Shown here in pieces: positions 52,747 through 60,943 of a stretch of 64,000 nt of DNA. The DNA is from Litorivicinus sp. (GTDB lineage Bacteria > Pseudomonadota > Gammaproteobacteria > Pseudomonadales > Litorivicinaceae). Within the stretch, counting starts at the first letter, position 1. The number at the start of each line of letters is the position of its first letter. Made by a program: the position numbers and the translations under genes. Under the pieces are notes generated by a model. It did not search any database. It had not been told where the DNA came from and saw only the letters and a list, made by a program, of their open reading frames with translations. Location: contig JAOLBK010000002.1 in assembly GCA_028339155.1 (NCBI GenBank), forward strand, positions 1-64,000, written 5' to 3'.

Positions 52747-53751
52747 ATGAAGCAATTATTAATTAGTATAGCTCTTACAGCAAGTGCTCTTCTTGCTGGC
52801 GGACAAGCCTTGGCCGCGGATTGCGGGAAGGTTGTTATTGGTGAAATGAATTGGGCCAGTGGCGAATTTCTCGCCCGGCTGGATGGATTTATTTTGAAGG
52901 AAGGATACGGTTGTGAGGTTGAATATTTAACCGCAGGTACGATGCCTCAGGTTACATCAATGAATGAAAAAGGATCGCCGGATTTTGCGTCAGAGCTTTG
53001 GGCTAACGCTGCCGCTGTTGCGATCGATGCCGCCGTTGGTGAGGGAAGGCTGGTTAAGCTAAATCCAGCGCCTATTTCTGGTGCCGGTGAGGGTTGGTTT
53101 GTTAGCGCTGCTGCTGCAGCTGCTTATCCGGAGCTTAAAACGATTGATGACATCATTAAGCGCCCTGATCTTTTTCCTCATCCTGAGGATCCAGGGAAGG
53201 GTGGCCTCCATACATGTCCTCCTGGTTGGGGCTGCCAGCTAGCAACAGCAAATTTGTTTCGTGCTCTTGATATGGAAGCAAAGGGATGGAAAATCATTGA
53301 AACTGGCTCAGGTGCTGGTCTAAATGGATCAATCTCCAAGGCTGGTGAGCGCAATGAAAATTGGATCGGCTATCACTGGGCTCCAACATTACTGGTTGGA
53401 AAGTATAACTTGAAGCAGGTAGATCTTAATTCTGGATTTGATCAAGCGCATTGGGATAACTGCATCTCGAAGGCTGTTGAGGAATGTGCGAATCCAAAGC
53501 GCAGCAATTGGACTGTGTCTGAAGTTGTGTCGCTTGCGCAAACAGATTTTGCAAAACGAGAGCCTGCGGCAGCAGATTATATAAAGGCACGGACGTTTGG
53601 CTTGGAGCTTCTTGGAAAGTACTTGACTTATATGGGTGACAATCAAGCCTCAGGTGAGGATACTGCGATAGAATTCTTGCTTAAAGAAGAGTCTGCGTGG
53701 AATGGATGGGTATCGGCTAGCGCCTTAACGAGAATCAAGGCAGCGCTGTAA
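52747..53751 (+). CDS. proX: Glycine-betaine/proline-type ABC binding protein
   Basis: 334 residues with signal peptide ISIALTASALLAGGQALAAD. OpuAC-type binding domain: CGKVVIGEMNWASGEFLARL, then EYLTAGTMPQVTSMNEKGSP, PDFASELWANAA, and ENWIGYHWAPTLLVGKYNLK, in which the Trp/Tyr residues resemble those that form aromatic cages for quaternary amines. Six cysteines suggest disulfides. First gene of proX-proW-proV; a leaky hairpin (53781-53808) separates it from proW. Substrate could be glycine betaine, choline, proline betaine or a related osmolyte; motif alone does not decide. Confidence 0.88.
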   Translation: MKQLLISIALTASALLAGGQALAADCGKVVIGEMNWASGEFLARLDGFILKEGYGCEVEYLTAGTMPQVTSMNEKGSPDFASELWANAAAVAIDAAVGEGRLVKLNPAPISGAGEGWFVSAAAAAAYPELKTIDDIIKRPDLFPHPEDPGKGGLHTCPPGWGCQLATANLFRALDMEAKGWKIIETGSGAGLNGSISKAGERNENWIGYHWAPTLLVGKYNLKQVDLNSGFDQAHWDNCISKAVEECANPKRSNWTVSEVVSLAQTDFAKREPAAADYIKARTFGLELLGKYLTYMGDNQASGEDTAIEFLLKEESAWNGWVSASALTRIKAAL

Positions 53752-53780
53752 CTAAACAACTAGCAGAATTTAAAGTATCA

Positions 53781-53808
53781 AGACTCGAGGTTCGCCCCGG
53801 GTCTTTTT
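53781..53808 (+). terminator. Attenuating hairpin between proX and proW
   Basis: Imperfect stem agactcgagg / ccccgggtct around TTCG, running into TTTTT. One G-T pair and one mismatch leave it a partial terminator, which would set higher levels of binding protein than of permease. Confidence 0.55.
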
Positions 53809-53821
53809 TATGAGATGACAT

Positions 53822-54712
53822 ATGAATTGGTTGACAGACTTTCCAACGCTGGGTCGGGAAGATCTCCGTGATTTCAGGATGGCCATCGATCGGGGGTTTA
53901 AAGACTTTACCCGCTCCTACGGGGACAATATTGAGTCATTTTTTGATCCTTTGCTTTATTTTTTGATTTGGCTAGAAAAACTGCTATTAGCCACTCCTTG
54001 GCCAGTATTTATTCTTGCTGTTTGTGGCCTTGCATGGATCGCAAGCCGGAGTAAAAGCATCGTTATTGGCTCAGCCGTGAGCTTCTTTCTGATCGGATTC
54101 CTAGGTATGTGGGAAGACACAATGAGTACGGTTAGTATTATCATGGTGTGCACGATTGTTTGTATCGGATTGGGGTTACCAATCGGTATTTTGATGTCCC
54201 GTTCTGATCGTACGCAGGCTGTGATCACTCCAGTACTTGACGTCATGCAGACGATCCCAAGTTTTGTATATCTGATTCCTGTGGTGATGCTGCTTGGGAT
54301 CGGTAAAGTGCCTGGACTAATTTCCGTTGTGATTTATGCGATTCCTCCAATGATCCGATTAACTAATTTAGGAATCCGCTTGGTCGACCGCGAGGTTCTT
54401 GAGGCAGCTGACGCGTTCGGTGCTAGTGCCTGGCAAAAGCTTATCGGAGTGCAAATTCCTTTGGCACTTCCTAATATTTTTGCGGGCGTAAATCAGACTA
54501 TCATGATGTCTTTGGCAATGGTGGTGATCGCGTCGATGATCGGAGTTACCGGTTTGGGACAACCTGTGTTGAGGGCGATCTCGAATCAGTACCTCGCTAT
54601 GGGATTGTTGAATGGTCTTGCGCTTGTGGCGTTGGCGATTATCTTTGATCGCATTAGTCAATCTTATGGAAAGCGCTTACAGAGTCATCGAACTGGAGGT
54701 CATGATGAGTAA
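53822..54712 (+). CDS. proW: Glycine-betaine-type ABC permease
   Basis: 296 residues, six or so membrane helices. N-terminal cytoplasmic stretch (DLRDFRMAIDRGFKDFTRSY), then DVMQTIPSFVYLIPVVMLLG, the family core, and the ATPase-contact loop LEAADAFGASAWQKLIGVQI then PLALPNIFAGVNQTIMMSLA. Single permease of the OpuAB/ProW class, used as a homodimer. It overlaps proV by 8 bp. Confidence 0.92.
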   Translation: MNWLTDFPTLGREDLRDFRMAIDRGFKDFTRSYGDNIESFFDPLLYFLIWLEKLLLATPWPVFILAVCGLAWIASRSKSIVIGSAVSFFLIGFLGMWEDTMSTVSIIMVCTIVCIGLGLPIGILMSRSDRTQAVITPVLDVMQTIPSFVYLIPVVMLLGIGKVPGLISVVIYAIPPMIRLTNLGIRLVDREVLEAADAFGASAWQKLIGVQIPLALPNIFAGVNQTIMMSLAMVVIASMIGVTGLGQPVLRAISNQYLAMGLLNGLALVALAIIFDRISQSYGKRLQSHRTGGHDE

Positions 54713-55748
54713 CGCCAAAATCGAAATTCGTCACCTCTACAAGATCTTTGGTCCTGATCCAGTTGCGATGATGGAGAAGGTTCGTGAAGGTGTCGGTAAA
54801 GACCAGATGATCGAAGAGTTTGGTCATGTCCTGGGCCTTAGCGACATCAATTTGAAAATACCCGAGAAGGGAATTCAAGTCGTTATGGGCCTGTCTGGAT
54901 CTGGAAAGTCTACTTTGATTCGTCACATCAATCGATTGATTGAGCCAACTACTGGCGATGTTTTGGTCGAAGGAGAAAATGTCCTTGAAATGAATGAGCA
55001 GGCATTGCGAAACTTCAGGAGACACCGGGCATCGATGGTTTTTCAGAAGTTTGCTCTCCTACCTCACCGAACGGTCATGGAAAATACGGTTTACGGGCTT
55101 GAGATTCAGGGATTAGCCGAAAAAGAAGCGCGCAAGCAGGCTGCACATTGGATCGACCGGGTCGGGCTATCTGGGTATGAGGAAAATTATCCGCAACAGC
55201 TGTCAGGCGGAATGCAGCAGCGGGTTGGGCTCGCAAGAGCGCTTGCTACGGATGCGGATATTCTTTTAATGGATGAAGCCTTTAGTGCATTGGACCCATT
55301 GATTCGTGCTGATATGCAAAATATCTTGTTAGATTTGCAGCAAGAGCTACACAAAACTATTGTATTTATAACGCATGACCTCGAGGAGGCCTTGCGTATT
55401 GGCGACCAGATTGCAATTTTACGCGATGGCGAAGTTGTTCAGCAGGGCACGCCACAGCAAATCATCTTGAAACCTAAAGATGATTACATCGCTGATTTTA
55501 CGAAAGACATCAATCGGGGTCGAGTGATTCAGCTGAAGACGATTATGTCTCCAGTGAATGATTTACTCGGCCCGGAATTATCGGGGGAAATGATGGTTGA
55601 GGATGCTGCTCAGGTGGTAACTGAGTCCCCGTCATCGCAGGCACGTGTTATTGATGATTCTGGCCGAGTGATTGGGGCCGTCAATATTACTAATTTGATC
55701 CGGGCTATGGCCCGGCCTGATATCGAAACTCGACTCGAAGAATTGTAG
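54705..55748 (+). CDS. proV: Glycine-betaine-type ABC ATPase
   Basis: 347 residues from ATG 54705, six bases after GGAGG and inside the end of proW; ATG 54702 is too close to the ribosome site. ProV-type ATPase: YKIFGPDPVAMMEKVREG, Walker A GLSGSGKST near residue 63, VFQKFALLPHRTVMENT, signature LSGGMQQRVGLARALA, Walker B ILLMDEAFSALDPLIR and THDLEEALRIGDQIA. A C-terminal extension (about 275-347) contains one CBS-like repeat (SQARVIDDSGRVIGAVNITN), the osmo/ionic-strength sensing module in OpuA, which is here shorter than the usual tandem pair. Confidence 0.9.
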   Translation: MSNAKIEIRHLYKIFGPDPVAMMEKVREGVGKDQMIEEFGHVLGLSDINLKIPEKGIQVVMGLSGSGKSTLIRHINRLIEPTTGDVLVEGENVLEMNEQALRNFRRHRASMVFQKFALLPHRTVMENTVYGLEIQGLAEKEARKQAAHWIDRVGLSGYEENYPQQLSGGMQQRVGLARALATDADILLMDEAFSALDPLIRADMQNILLDLQQELHKTIVFITHDLEEALRIGDQIAILRDGEVVQQGTPQQIILKPKDDYIADFTKDINRGRVIQLKTIMSPVNDLLGPELSGEMMVEDAAQVVTESPSSQARVIDDSGRVIGAVNITNLIRAMARPDIETRLEEL

Positions 55749-56075
55749 ATGCCTAAAGATGCTCGGCTTGTATATTCAACGGAGTCGGGCCGTATTCGAA
55801 CCAACCCTGAAAATACGTCACTAATTAATCCGGAAGATGCCGTCTGCTCAGTTCGACGAGAAAAGAAAGGTCGGGGCGGCAAAGAGGTGACCGTAGTTTT
55901 CGACGTTCCTGGCGGCGACATGGAATTGAAAAAGCTGGGTAAGGGGATCAAGAAGAAACTTGGCACGGGCGGATCAGCGAAGGACGGTTGCATTGTGATA
56001 CAGGGCAATCATGTTGATGCTATTTTAGCATTTTTAAAAGACATTGGGCATCAAGCTAAAAAGACAGGTGGATGA
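55749..56075 (+). CDS. yciH: SUI1/YciH-type translation factor
   Basis: 108 residues. SUI1/eIF1-like fold: VCSVRREKKGRGGKEVTVVF then VPGGDMELKKLGKGIKKKLG, TGGSAKDGCIVIQGNHVDAI and LAFLKDIGHQAKKTGG. Bacterial YciH can stand in for part of IF3 function in start-codon checking and has been implicated in stress translation. It begins directly at the proV stop and overlaps the next gene by four bases, so it probably shares the proXWV transcript. Confidence 0.92.
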   Translation: MPKDARLVYSTESGRIRTNPENTSLINPEDAVCSVRREKKGRGGKEVTVVFDVPGGDMELKKLGKGIKKKLGTGGSAKDGCIVIQGNHVDAILAFLKDIGHQAKKTGG

Positions 56076-56557
56076 CAGTTCCTATAGATATTTTTAAGCA
56101 GGCCATGGGATCATTCCCAACCGGTGTCACTGTGACGACAGCTTATAGCCGGGCTGGCAAAGTAACTGGTATGACGGCTAGTGCATTTAGTTCGGTTTCA
56201 CTTGATCCATTGCTGGTTATGATGTGTCCAGCCCGGGATTCGGAATGCTTTGGTTCTCTAACCGAGGCAGAGTATTTTAGCATCCATATTCTGGGCGGTG
56301 ACCAAGAAGAACTTGCCTGGCAGTTTGCGAAGCCAGGTATTGAGAAAACCTTGGGATTAGAGATCAATAGGGGGCCGTGCGGCGCACCCAAAATTGAAGG
56401 ATGTCTGGCTTTCCTAGAATGTCGTCATTATGCGCTTTACGAGGGTGGTGATCACGGAATTTTGTTGGGCGAGGTTATGCACATTGATCTTCCTGACCCT
56501 GATCGGCCACCATTGGTATACTGTAAAAGCGTTATTGGTTCGTTACCTGCATTTTAA
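56072..56557 (+). CDS. Flavin reductase-like (HpaC/NtaB) protein
   Basis: 161 residues. FMN-binding split-barrel domain: FKQAMGSFPTGVTVTTAYSR, VTGMTASAFSSVSLDPLLVM, MCPARDSECFGSLTEAEYFS, IHILGGDQEELAWQFAK and the C-terminal GDHGILLGEVMHIDLP. Such proteins reduce free FMN with NAD(P)H for a partner monooxygenase. None is adjacent. The start overlaps the yciH stop (ATGA). Confidence 0.88.
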   Translation: MTVPIDIFKQAMGSFPTGVTVTTAYSRAGKVTGMTASAFSSVSLDPLLVMMCPARDSECFGSLTEAEYFSIHILGGDQEELAWQFAKPGIEKTLGLEINRGPCGAPKIEGCLAFLECRHYALYEGGDHGILLGEVMHIDLPDPDRPPLVYCKSVIGSLPAF

Positions 56558-56695
56558 TGTTGACAATTTTGGTTGGTTTTTTTTGACTCTAGTAATGATC
56601 ACTTTTTTTCCCTTTGACTTTCAAATCCGAGGGTGTTTTTGCGCCGCGAAACGTAATTCTCTTTTATTGAATAAAGAAAAAATTTGGTTCAGTGC

Positions 56696-57448
56696 ATGCT
56701 CCGAATAGGACAATTTTTAATACTCCTTTTAAGCTTTGAGGCACCTGCCTCTGATGGCAAAATTTTGCATTATGAAATTGATTGGGGTCCCGTAATATTG
56801 GCAGACCTCGAGATGGAATTATTGGCAGAAGACCCCATTCGATCGGTCAAAGTTAATATAGCTTCGCGTGGTGTGACTACTTGGATTAGCGAGTTTCAGT
56901 CCAAATTAGAGATTGTAATGCTCAAGGGTGGCGCCAGAATTCTGGATGGGACTGGTAAGTGGGGTGATTCTCTTAGCAATATTACGGTAAGTTGGCTACC
57001 TGATCAGTCCGAGCCTTTAGTTGATTTATATCGATCGAAGCCACGAAAGTACGCACTTACTCCGCTGCCTCCGGGCTCGACTGGGGGCACTGTTGATCCA
57101 TTTACACCATTGTTTGAAATCAGCGCTAAATTAGCTCAGGGTGGAGCTTGTAAAGGTGATTATCGGGTGTTTGATGGTGTTCGTCGATACGACTTGGTGA
57201 TTACAAATGGCGGCCAGGTAAGTTTGCCTGATGGCACGCCGTCAGTCGTGGGCGAGATAGGATTTGTTTGCGACGTTGAATTGACGAAAATCGGCGGGTT
57301 TTCTGCTCGGCGAGGTTTATTTAGCTCCAGTGAAGCAGAGATTACTCGAACGGTGTGGTTTGGAAATTTGCGTAATCACTGGATTCCAGTTCGGGTAGAA
57401 GTAAATTCTCCATTTGGTGCGATCGTAGCGCGATTTATCGAGCCTTAA
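56696..57448 (+). CDS. DUF3108 periplasmic protein
   Basis: 250 residues from ATG 56696; the frame is open from TTG 56684. A signal peptide (MLRIGQFLILLLSFEAPASD) precedes a beta-rich DUF3108-like domain: KILHYEIDWGPVILADLEME, SRGVTTWISEFQSKLEI, WLPDQSEPLVDLYRSKP, and TVDPFTPLFEISAKLAQGGA, ending WIPVRVEVNSPFGAIVARF. Two Cys (residues near 155 and 193) could pair. Family function is unknown but it is found in envelopes of many gammaproteobacteria. No ribosome site of note. Confidence 0.72.
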   Translation: MLRIGQFLILLLSFEAPASDGKILHYEIDWGPVILADLEMELLAEDPIRSVKVNIASRGVTTWISEFQSKLEIVMLKGGARILDGTGKWGDSLSNITVSWLPDQSEPLVDLYRSKPRKYALTPLPPGSTGGTVDPFTPLFEISAKLAQGGACKGDYRVFDGVRRYDLVITNGGQVSLPDGTPSVVGEIGFVCDVELTKIGGFSARRGLFSSSEAEITRTVWFGNLRNHWIPVRVEVNSPFGAIVARFIEP

Positions 57449-57805
57449 TATTCCCTGTCGAATCAAAATTGATGCAGTTTGATCCGCATCGCGAATTTTT
57501 TGCTTAGACAGTCAAAATTAAGAATCCTACTTAACTGGCTTGCATTATTTAAAAAACGGCCAGCTTATGTGACTGATGAATTGGCGTGGATGAAGGAAGT
57601 CGCATTTCTAGATGAACTCTATTCCTAATCAGTCCAGATAAATGTGATGGCGGCTGCCAATTTGAACTCGCAATTTCCTAATTTGTTATCGGTAGAATAT
57701 TTCAACGGTCACGGGCATGCCGCACATTCAAGTTACGAAAACTAAAAATAGCCAGCAGTGTTGACCTTTTTCGGTTTTGAGAATTAAACGTGCAACGTAT
57801 ACTCT
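57449..57805. other. 357-bp intergenic region
   Basis: No gene seen. A candidate promoter for the next gene lies at its right end: TTGAGA, 15 bases, TATACT with the -10 at 57798-57803, which places transcription start near 57810 and supports the later of two possible start codons. Short remnants of open frame toward 57480-57620 look random. Confidence 0.45.
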
Positions 57806-57829
57806 ATGAGGAATATTGATTGGGAGTCT

Positions 57830-58051
57830 ATGATGTTTCGCTTCGGCGGTCCTAACTGCAAAGTATGTCGTTTGATTCGTGTGTATCTGCTAGTTGCAGT
57901 GCCTGTTTTGATGATGATGTGGATTCGCCCTGAGTTCCAGATTCCGGCGGGTATTGACGGCCGCGCAGTCGTTGGTTATGGATTTGGCATCATCTTGGTG
58001 TTGGTGATTGTCTACCGTTATTATATAGACATATATCGTAAAAAGAGATGA
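57830..58051 (+). CDS. Small two-helix membrane protein with CxxC
   Basis: 73 residues from ATG 57830 (GGGAG four to eight bases upstream); the frame is open from 57806 but that codon would precede the predicted transcription start. N-terminal FRFGGPNCKVCRLIRV carries a CxxC pair just ahead of membrane helix 1 (YLLVAVPVLMMMWI), then helix 2 (GYGFGIILVLVIVYRYY) and a basic tail. It overlaps the next gene by four bases. Family unknown to me; CxxC beside a membrane helix suggests metal or thiol chemistry. Confidence 0.6.
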   Translation: MMFRFGGPNCKVCRLIRVYLLVAVPVLMMMWIRPEFQIPAGIDGRAVVGYGFGIILVLVIVYRYYIDIYRKKR

Positions 58052-58290
58052 TTTTGGAGAGGCCAAATTGTTGGAAGTGCGAATTTTTTCGTATTAGCTG
58101 GGATCGAAAATTCCCTTATAAATGCGAAGCGTTGGGTTTTAAGAGTCAGTCCTTGCCTTGTATTCAGGTGATGAGTATTGATGGTCGTCCATGTCAGGCC
58201 TTTCAGGTAAAGCCGCAAAGCGAGATGGACGAGCGCTCTGACGATTCGAGGCCTGGTATTAAAGGGCGAGAGACGGATCGCTATGTCTGA
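58048..58290 (+). CDS. Small Cys-rich (zinc-ribbon-like) protein
   Basis: 80 residues. NCWKCEFFRISWDRKFPYKC holds CxxC plus a further Cys; ALGFKSQSLPCIQVMSIDGR and PCQAFQ add two more, in total five. The pattern CWKCxxFxIxWDxxFPYxCxA is one I know from a small conserved proteobacterial family often found near flagellar genes and sometimes mislabelled uracil-DNA glycosylase; a zinc-binding fold is likely. The polar C-terminal ~22 residues are outside the conserved part. Translationally coupled (ATGA) to the membrane protein upstream, so the two probably act together. Confidence 0.7.
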   Translation: MILERPNCWKCEFFRISWDRKFPYKCEALGFKSQSLPCIQVMSIDGRPCQAFQVKPQSEMDERSDDSRPGIKGRETDRYV

Positions 58291-58291
58291 T

Positions 58292-58801
58292 TTAATCTCT
58301 GACCATTAATATTGGTTGAGAGGCGTCAGACCTCTGACGACAGAAGACTGAGCCCTGATATATATAGATAGAGCATGCAAACCGGTCACCATGCCACGAG
58401 TCTTCATTTAACCAGTAGTTCTCGACTGTAAGACCAGGAAAAACGTTGGGATTCAACGCCGGGCTGTCACAACTTTTTTCAATGATCTCTTTGAACTCTG
58501 ATTTTGTCGGTAAGCGCCACTGCTCTCCTGATTTTTTGGAGAAATCTTGAAGGTAAGAATCTGCCTCGATTCTCGTCATTTCGAATGGTTCACCTAAGCA
58601 TTTCTTGCCCTGAAATGATTGCCCAGCTTTACATCGGTACCAAACTGTTCCACTGATGTGTTGCGCAAGCCCCTGGGTCTCGTTGACCATGAAGCGGCCA
58701 TAATCTTGAGGTGAAAAGGTCTCTGTGCAATTGGGCTGCTCGCCCCTTCGCTCGCAACCAATGAGCATTATCGTGGAGATGATTAGACACCAGAAACGCA
58801 T
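58292..58801 (-). CDS. DUF1566 lipoprotein
   Basis: 169 residues from ATG 58801 (AAGGGGAAAG upstream); the frame is open from 58828. Lipoprotein signal peptide ends in lipobox LIGC. The rest is a DUF1566 (Lcl-like) domain: CTETFSPQDYGRFMVNETQG, WYRCKAGQSFQGKKCLGEPF, EQWRLPTKSEFKEIIEKSCD (the WRLPT mark), NYWLNEDSWHGDRFACSIYI. Six or more cysteines likely form disulfides. Such domains occur in surface adhesins and exported proteins. It is convergent with the Cys-rich small gene and divergent from pomA. Confidence 0.78.
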   Translation of the reverse strand: MRFWCLIISTIMLIGCERRGEQPNCTETFSPQDYGRFMVNETQGLAQHISGTVWYRCKAGQSFQGKKCLGEPFEMTRIEADSYLQDFSKKSGEQWRLPTKSEFKEIIEKSCDSPALNPNVFPGLTVENYWLNEDSWHGDRFACSIYIYQGSVFCRQRSDASQPILMVRD

Positions 58802-58885
58802 GCTTTCCCCTTGTTCACTAGAAATCATTTACTCTTCATGACTTGGATACTATATCGGACGATTTTCAAAAACGTTGATTTGCTG

Positions 58886-58912
58886 TAAATGTTTTGGTGA
58901 AGTTGCCGATAT
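58886..58912 (+). promoter_or_regulatory. Sigma-28 (FliA) promoter for pomAB
   Basis: TAAATGTT (58886-58893), 11-base spacer, GCCGATAT (58905-58912). It differs from the TAAAGTTT-N11-GCCGATAA consensus at only three positions in all, with exact spacing, and lies 48 bp before the pomA start. Motor genes are typical class IV targets. Confidence 0.85.
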
Positions 58913-58960
58913 ATCAGCCTGAGTTAATCGGGATTAACTTTTTTGATTTTGGAGAAGTAG

Positions 58961-59719
58961 ATGGATATTGCCAGTATCGTTGGGTTGATTGGTGCACTCG
59001 CTTTAATTGTGATGGCGATGGGCGATCCAGGCCCGTTCTTTGATATTCCTTCGATGTTGATTGTTGTTGGCGGTTCTATTAGCGCCACTCTTTACAGGTC
59101 GACGCTTCCTGAATTTATTGCTTTTACTGGTGTTATGGGCAAGGCATTCGGCGGTTACCCAGACCAGCCCGATGAACTTATAGTGCAACTCGCTGAACTT
59201 GGGACGATCGCGCGAAAAGACGGGATGATCGCTCTTGAGGGGCAGGAAATTAAAAATAGTTTTATGGCCAAAGGTATTTCGATGTTGGTCGATGGAACAG
59301 ACGGGAAATTGATACGGGGCTCGCTAGAGCGTGAGAATGATCAGATGAAAGTTCGCCATACTGCCGGTGCTGGATTTTTTGAGGCTTGGGCCGAAATTGC
59401 TCCGGCTATGGGAATGATCGGCACACTTGTTGGCCTGGTATTAATGCTCGGAAACATGTCCGATCCAAAGTCAATTGGACCAGCGATGGCAGTGGCATTG
59501 TTGACGACGCTTTATGGAGCGCTTTTGGCGAACGTTGTCTTGATTCCATGTGCGATGAAATTGAAGACCAAGTCGAGAATGGAGGCACTCAATAATGAAC
59601 TTGTCATTGAGGGTGTGATGTTTATTAATGGCGGTGGAAATCCCCGCATTATGGGCGATATGTTGGGCTCCTTTTTGGATACTAAGCAACGAGCCCGCGC
59701 AGTTGCAGCGATGGGCTAA
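58961..59719 (+). CDS. pomA: Flagellar stator protein PomA/MotA
   Basis: 252 residues. Four membrane helices and the large cytoplasmic loop between helices 2 and 3 that touches FliG. Marks: ASIVGLIGALALIVMAMGDP, FFDIPSMLIVVGGSISATLY, GFFEAWAEIAPAMGMIGTLV (the family's Pro-containing helix 3) and GPAMAVALLTTLYGALLANV (helix 4). Loop residues such as Arg/Glu in IRGSLERENDQMKVRH correspond to the FliG-contact region. Start pattern and sequence are of the PomA sodium type rather than E. coli MotA. GGAGAAG precedes ATG 58961. Forms an operon with pomB. Confidence 0.94.
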   Translation: MDIASIVGLIGALALIVMAMGDPGPFFDIPSMLIVVGGSISATLYRSTLPEFIAFTGVMGKAFGGYPDQPDELIVQLAELGTIARKDGMIALEGQEIKNSFMAKGISMLVDGTDGKLIRGSLERENDQMKVRHTAGAGFFEAWAEIAPAMGMIGTLVGLVLMLGNMSDPKSIGPAMAVALLTTLYGALLANVVLIPCAMKLKTKSRMEALNNELVIEGVMFINGGGNPRIMGDMLGSFLDTKQRARAVAAMG

Positions 59720-59722
59720 CGG

Positions 59723-60943
59723 ATGGCTGAAGAAGAAAACTTAGACGAGGCAGAAGAGTCCGCTGAGGAGTCCGAGGCTGCCGAGGAGGCGGTTCTTGAA
59801 GAGGAGGAGCAGCAGAAGTGCGAAGAATGTGCTCCTTGCAAGTCTGGTGCTCCGGCATGGATGGCTACTTTTGCAGATATGGCAACGCTTTTGATGGCAT
59901 TCTTCGTGTTGATCCTCTCATTTGCTGAAATGAACGTCCCGAAGTACAAGCAGATTACTGGTTCATTAAAAGCTGCTTTTGGTGTTCAGCGACTTATTCC
60001 AATTGTTGAGCCACCGAAAGCGCAGAGTCTTATTGCTAAAGAGTTCTCGCCGGCAGTCACTAAACCAACGCCTCAACAGACTGTCAAACAAGATACCACC
60101 GATGCTATGAAGCGTGAGATTGAGCCGCAGGTAGAGAATAAAACAGAAGATTTCAAGGAAAATGCGGATCTAAAAGCGGTTCAGCAGGTACTCGCTCAAG
60201 AAATTGCGGAAGGTCAGGTTGAGGTTAAGGTAGATGACGAGAAGATTGTTGTCGAATTGATTTCACCCGCGAGTTCTGGTGGCGAAGGTGAAGCGGATAA
60301 CGGAAAAAAAGACGCAGGTATCATCGATCAAAAGACATTGGAGTTGTTTGCCAAGGTAGCCGATGCACAAGCCACGATAGAATCGGAACTTGTTGTTAAA
60401 GATACCTCGCAAATGGCTGAGTCTCAGCAAAATCAAGGTGATAACGGGACTGCCGGCACTTCGGGAGAGGCTTCTGGTGGCGCATCTGACAAGAGTGTGG
60501 ACGAGCAGCTTGAGAAGATACGAATGGAGTTGTCTCAAGATATTCAAAATGGCTTGGCAGAAGTTGAGCGTGAAGGTGACAAGATCATCGTTCGGCTCGC
60601 GGAGCAGGGTTCCTTTCGCTCTGGATTTGCGGACCTTCAGCCTGGGTTCGAGCCGTTGTTGAACCGGGTGGGCAAGGCCATTGCTCAAACAAACGGACAA
60701 GTCATGGTTGAGGGTCATACAGATAATGTGCCTGTCGCATTTAGCGAGCGATTCCAGTCGAATTGGGATTTGTCAGCAGGTCGTTCAGCTGCAGTGGCCG
60801 ACTATCTCTTGGGTAATACAGATATGCAGCAGGGCCGCATCACGGTGGCTGGGTATGCGGATACGAAGCCATTGGAGTCTAATGATACTGCGGCAGGTCG
60901 GGCTAAAAACAGGCGGATTGAGATTATCGTCGATGGTGGCTAA
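59723..60943 (+). CDS. pomB: Flagellar stator protein PomB/MotB with duplicated periplasmic module
   Basis: 406 residues, against 310-330 for usual PomB. An acidic N-terminus (about 1-35, mostly Glu) is followed by CEECAPCKSGAP, then the single membrane helix WMATFADMATLLMAFFVLIL with the ion-binding Asp in FAD. The C-terminal OmpA domain (GHTDNVPVAFSERFQSNWDL, NRRIEIIVDGG) binds peptidoglycan. In between, residues ~155-180 (LAQEIAEGQVEVKVDDEKIV) resemble residues ~260-290 (LSQDIQNGLAEVEREGDKII), so the segment before the OmpA domain appears duplicated and degenerated, explaining the extra length. Stator ions pass through PomA/PomB. It overlaps the Sel1 gene by 11 bp. Confidence 0.92.
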   Translation: MAEEENLDEAEESAEESEAAEEAVLEEEEQQKCEECAPCKSGAPAWMATFADMATLLMAFFVLILSFAEMNVPKYKQITGSLKAAFGVQRLIPIVEPPKAQSLIAKEFSPAVTKPTPQQTVKQDTTDAMKREIEPQVENKTEDFKENADLKAVQQVLAQEIAEGQVEVKVDDEKIVVELISPASSGGEGEADNGKKDAGIIDQKTLELFAKVADAQATIESELVVKDTSQMAESQQNQGDNGTAGTSGEASGGASDKSVDEQLEKIRMELSQDIQNGLAEVEREGDKIIVRLAEQGSFRSGFADLQPGFEPLLNRVGKAIAQTNGQVMVEGHTDNVPVAFSERFQSNWDLSAGRSAAVADYLLGNTDMQQGRITVAGYADTKPLESNDTAAGRAKNRRIEIIVDGG

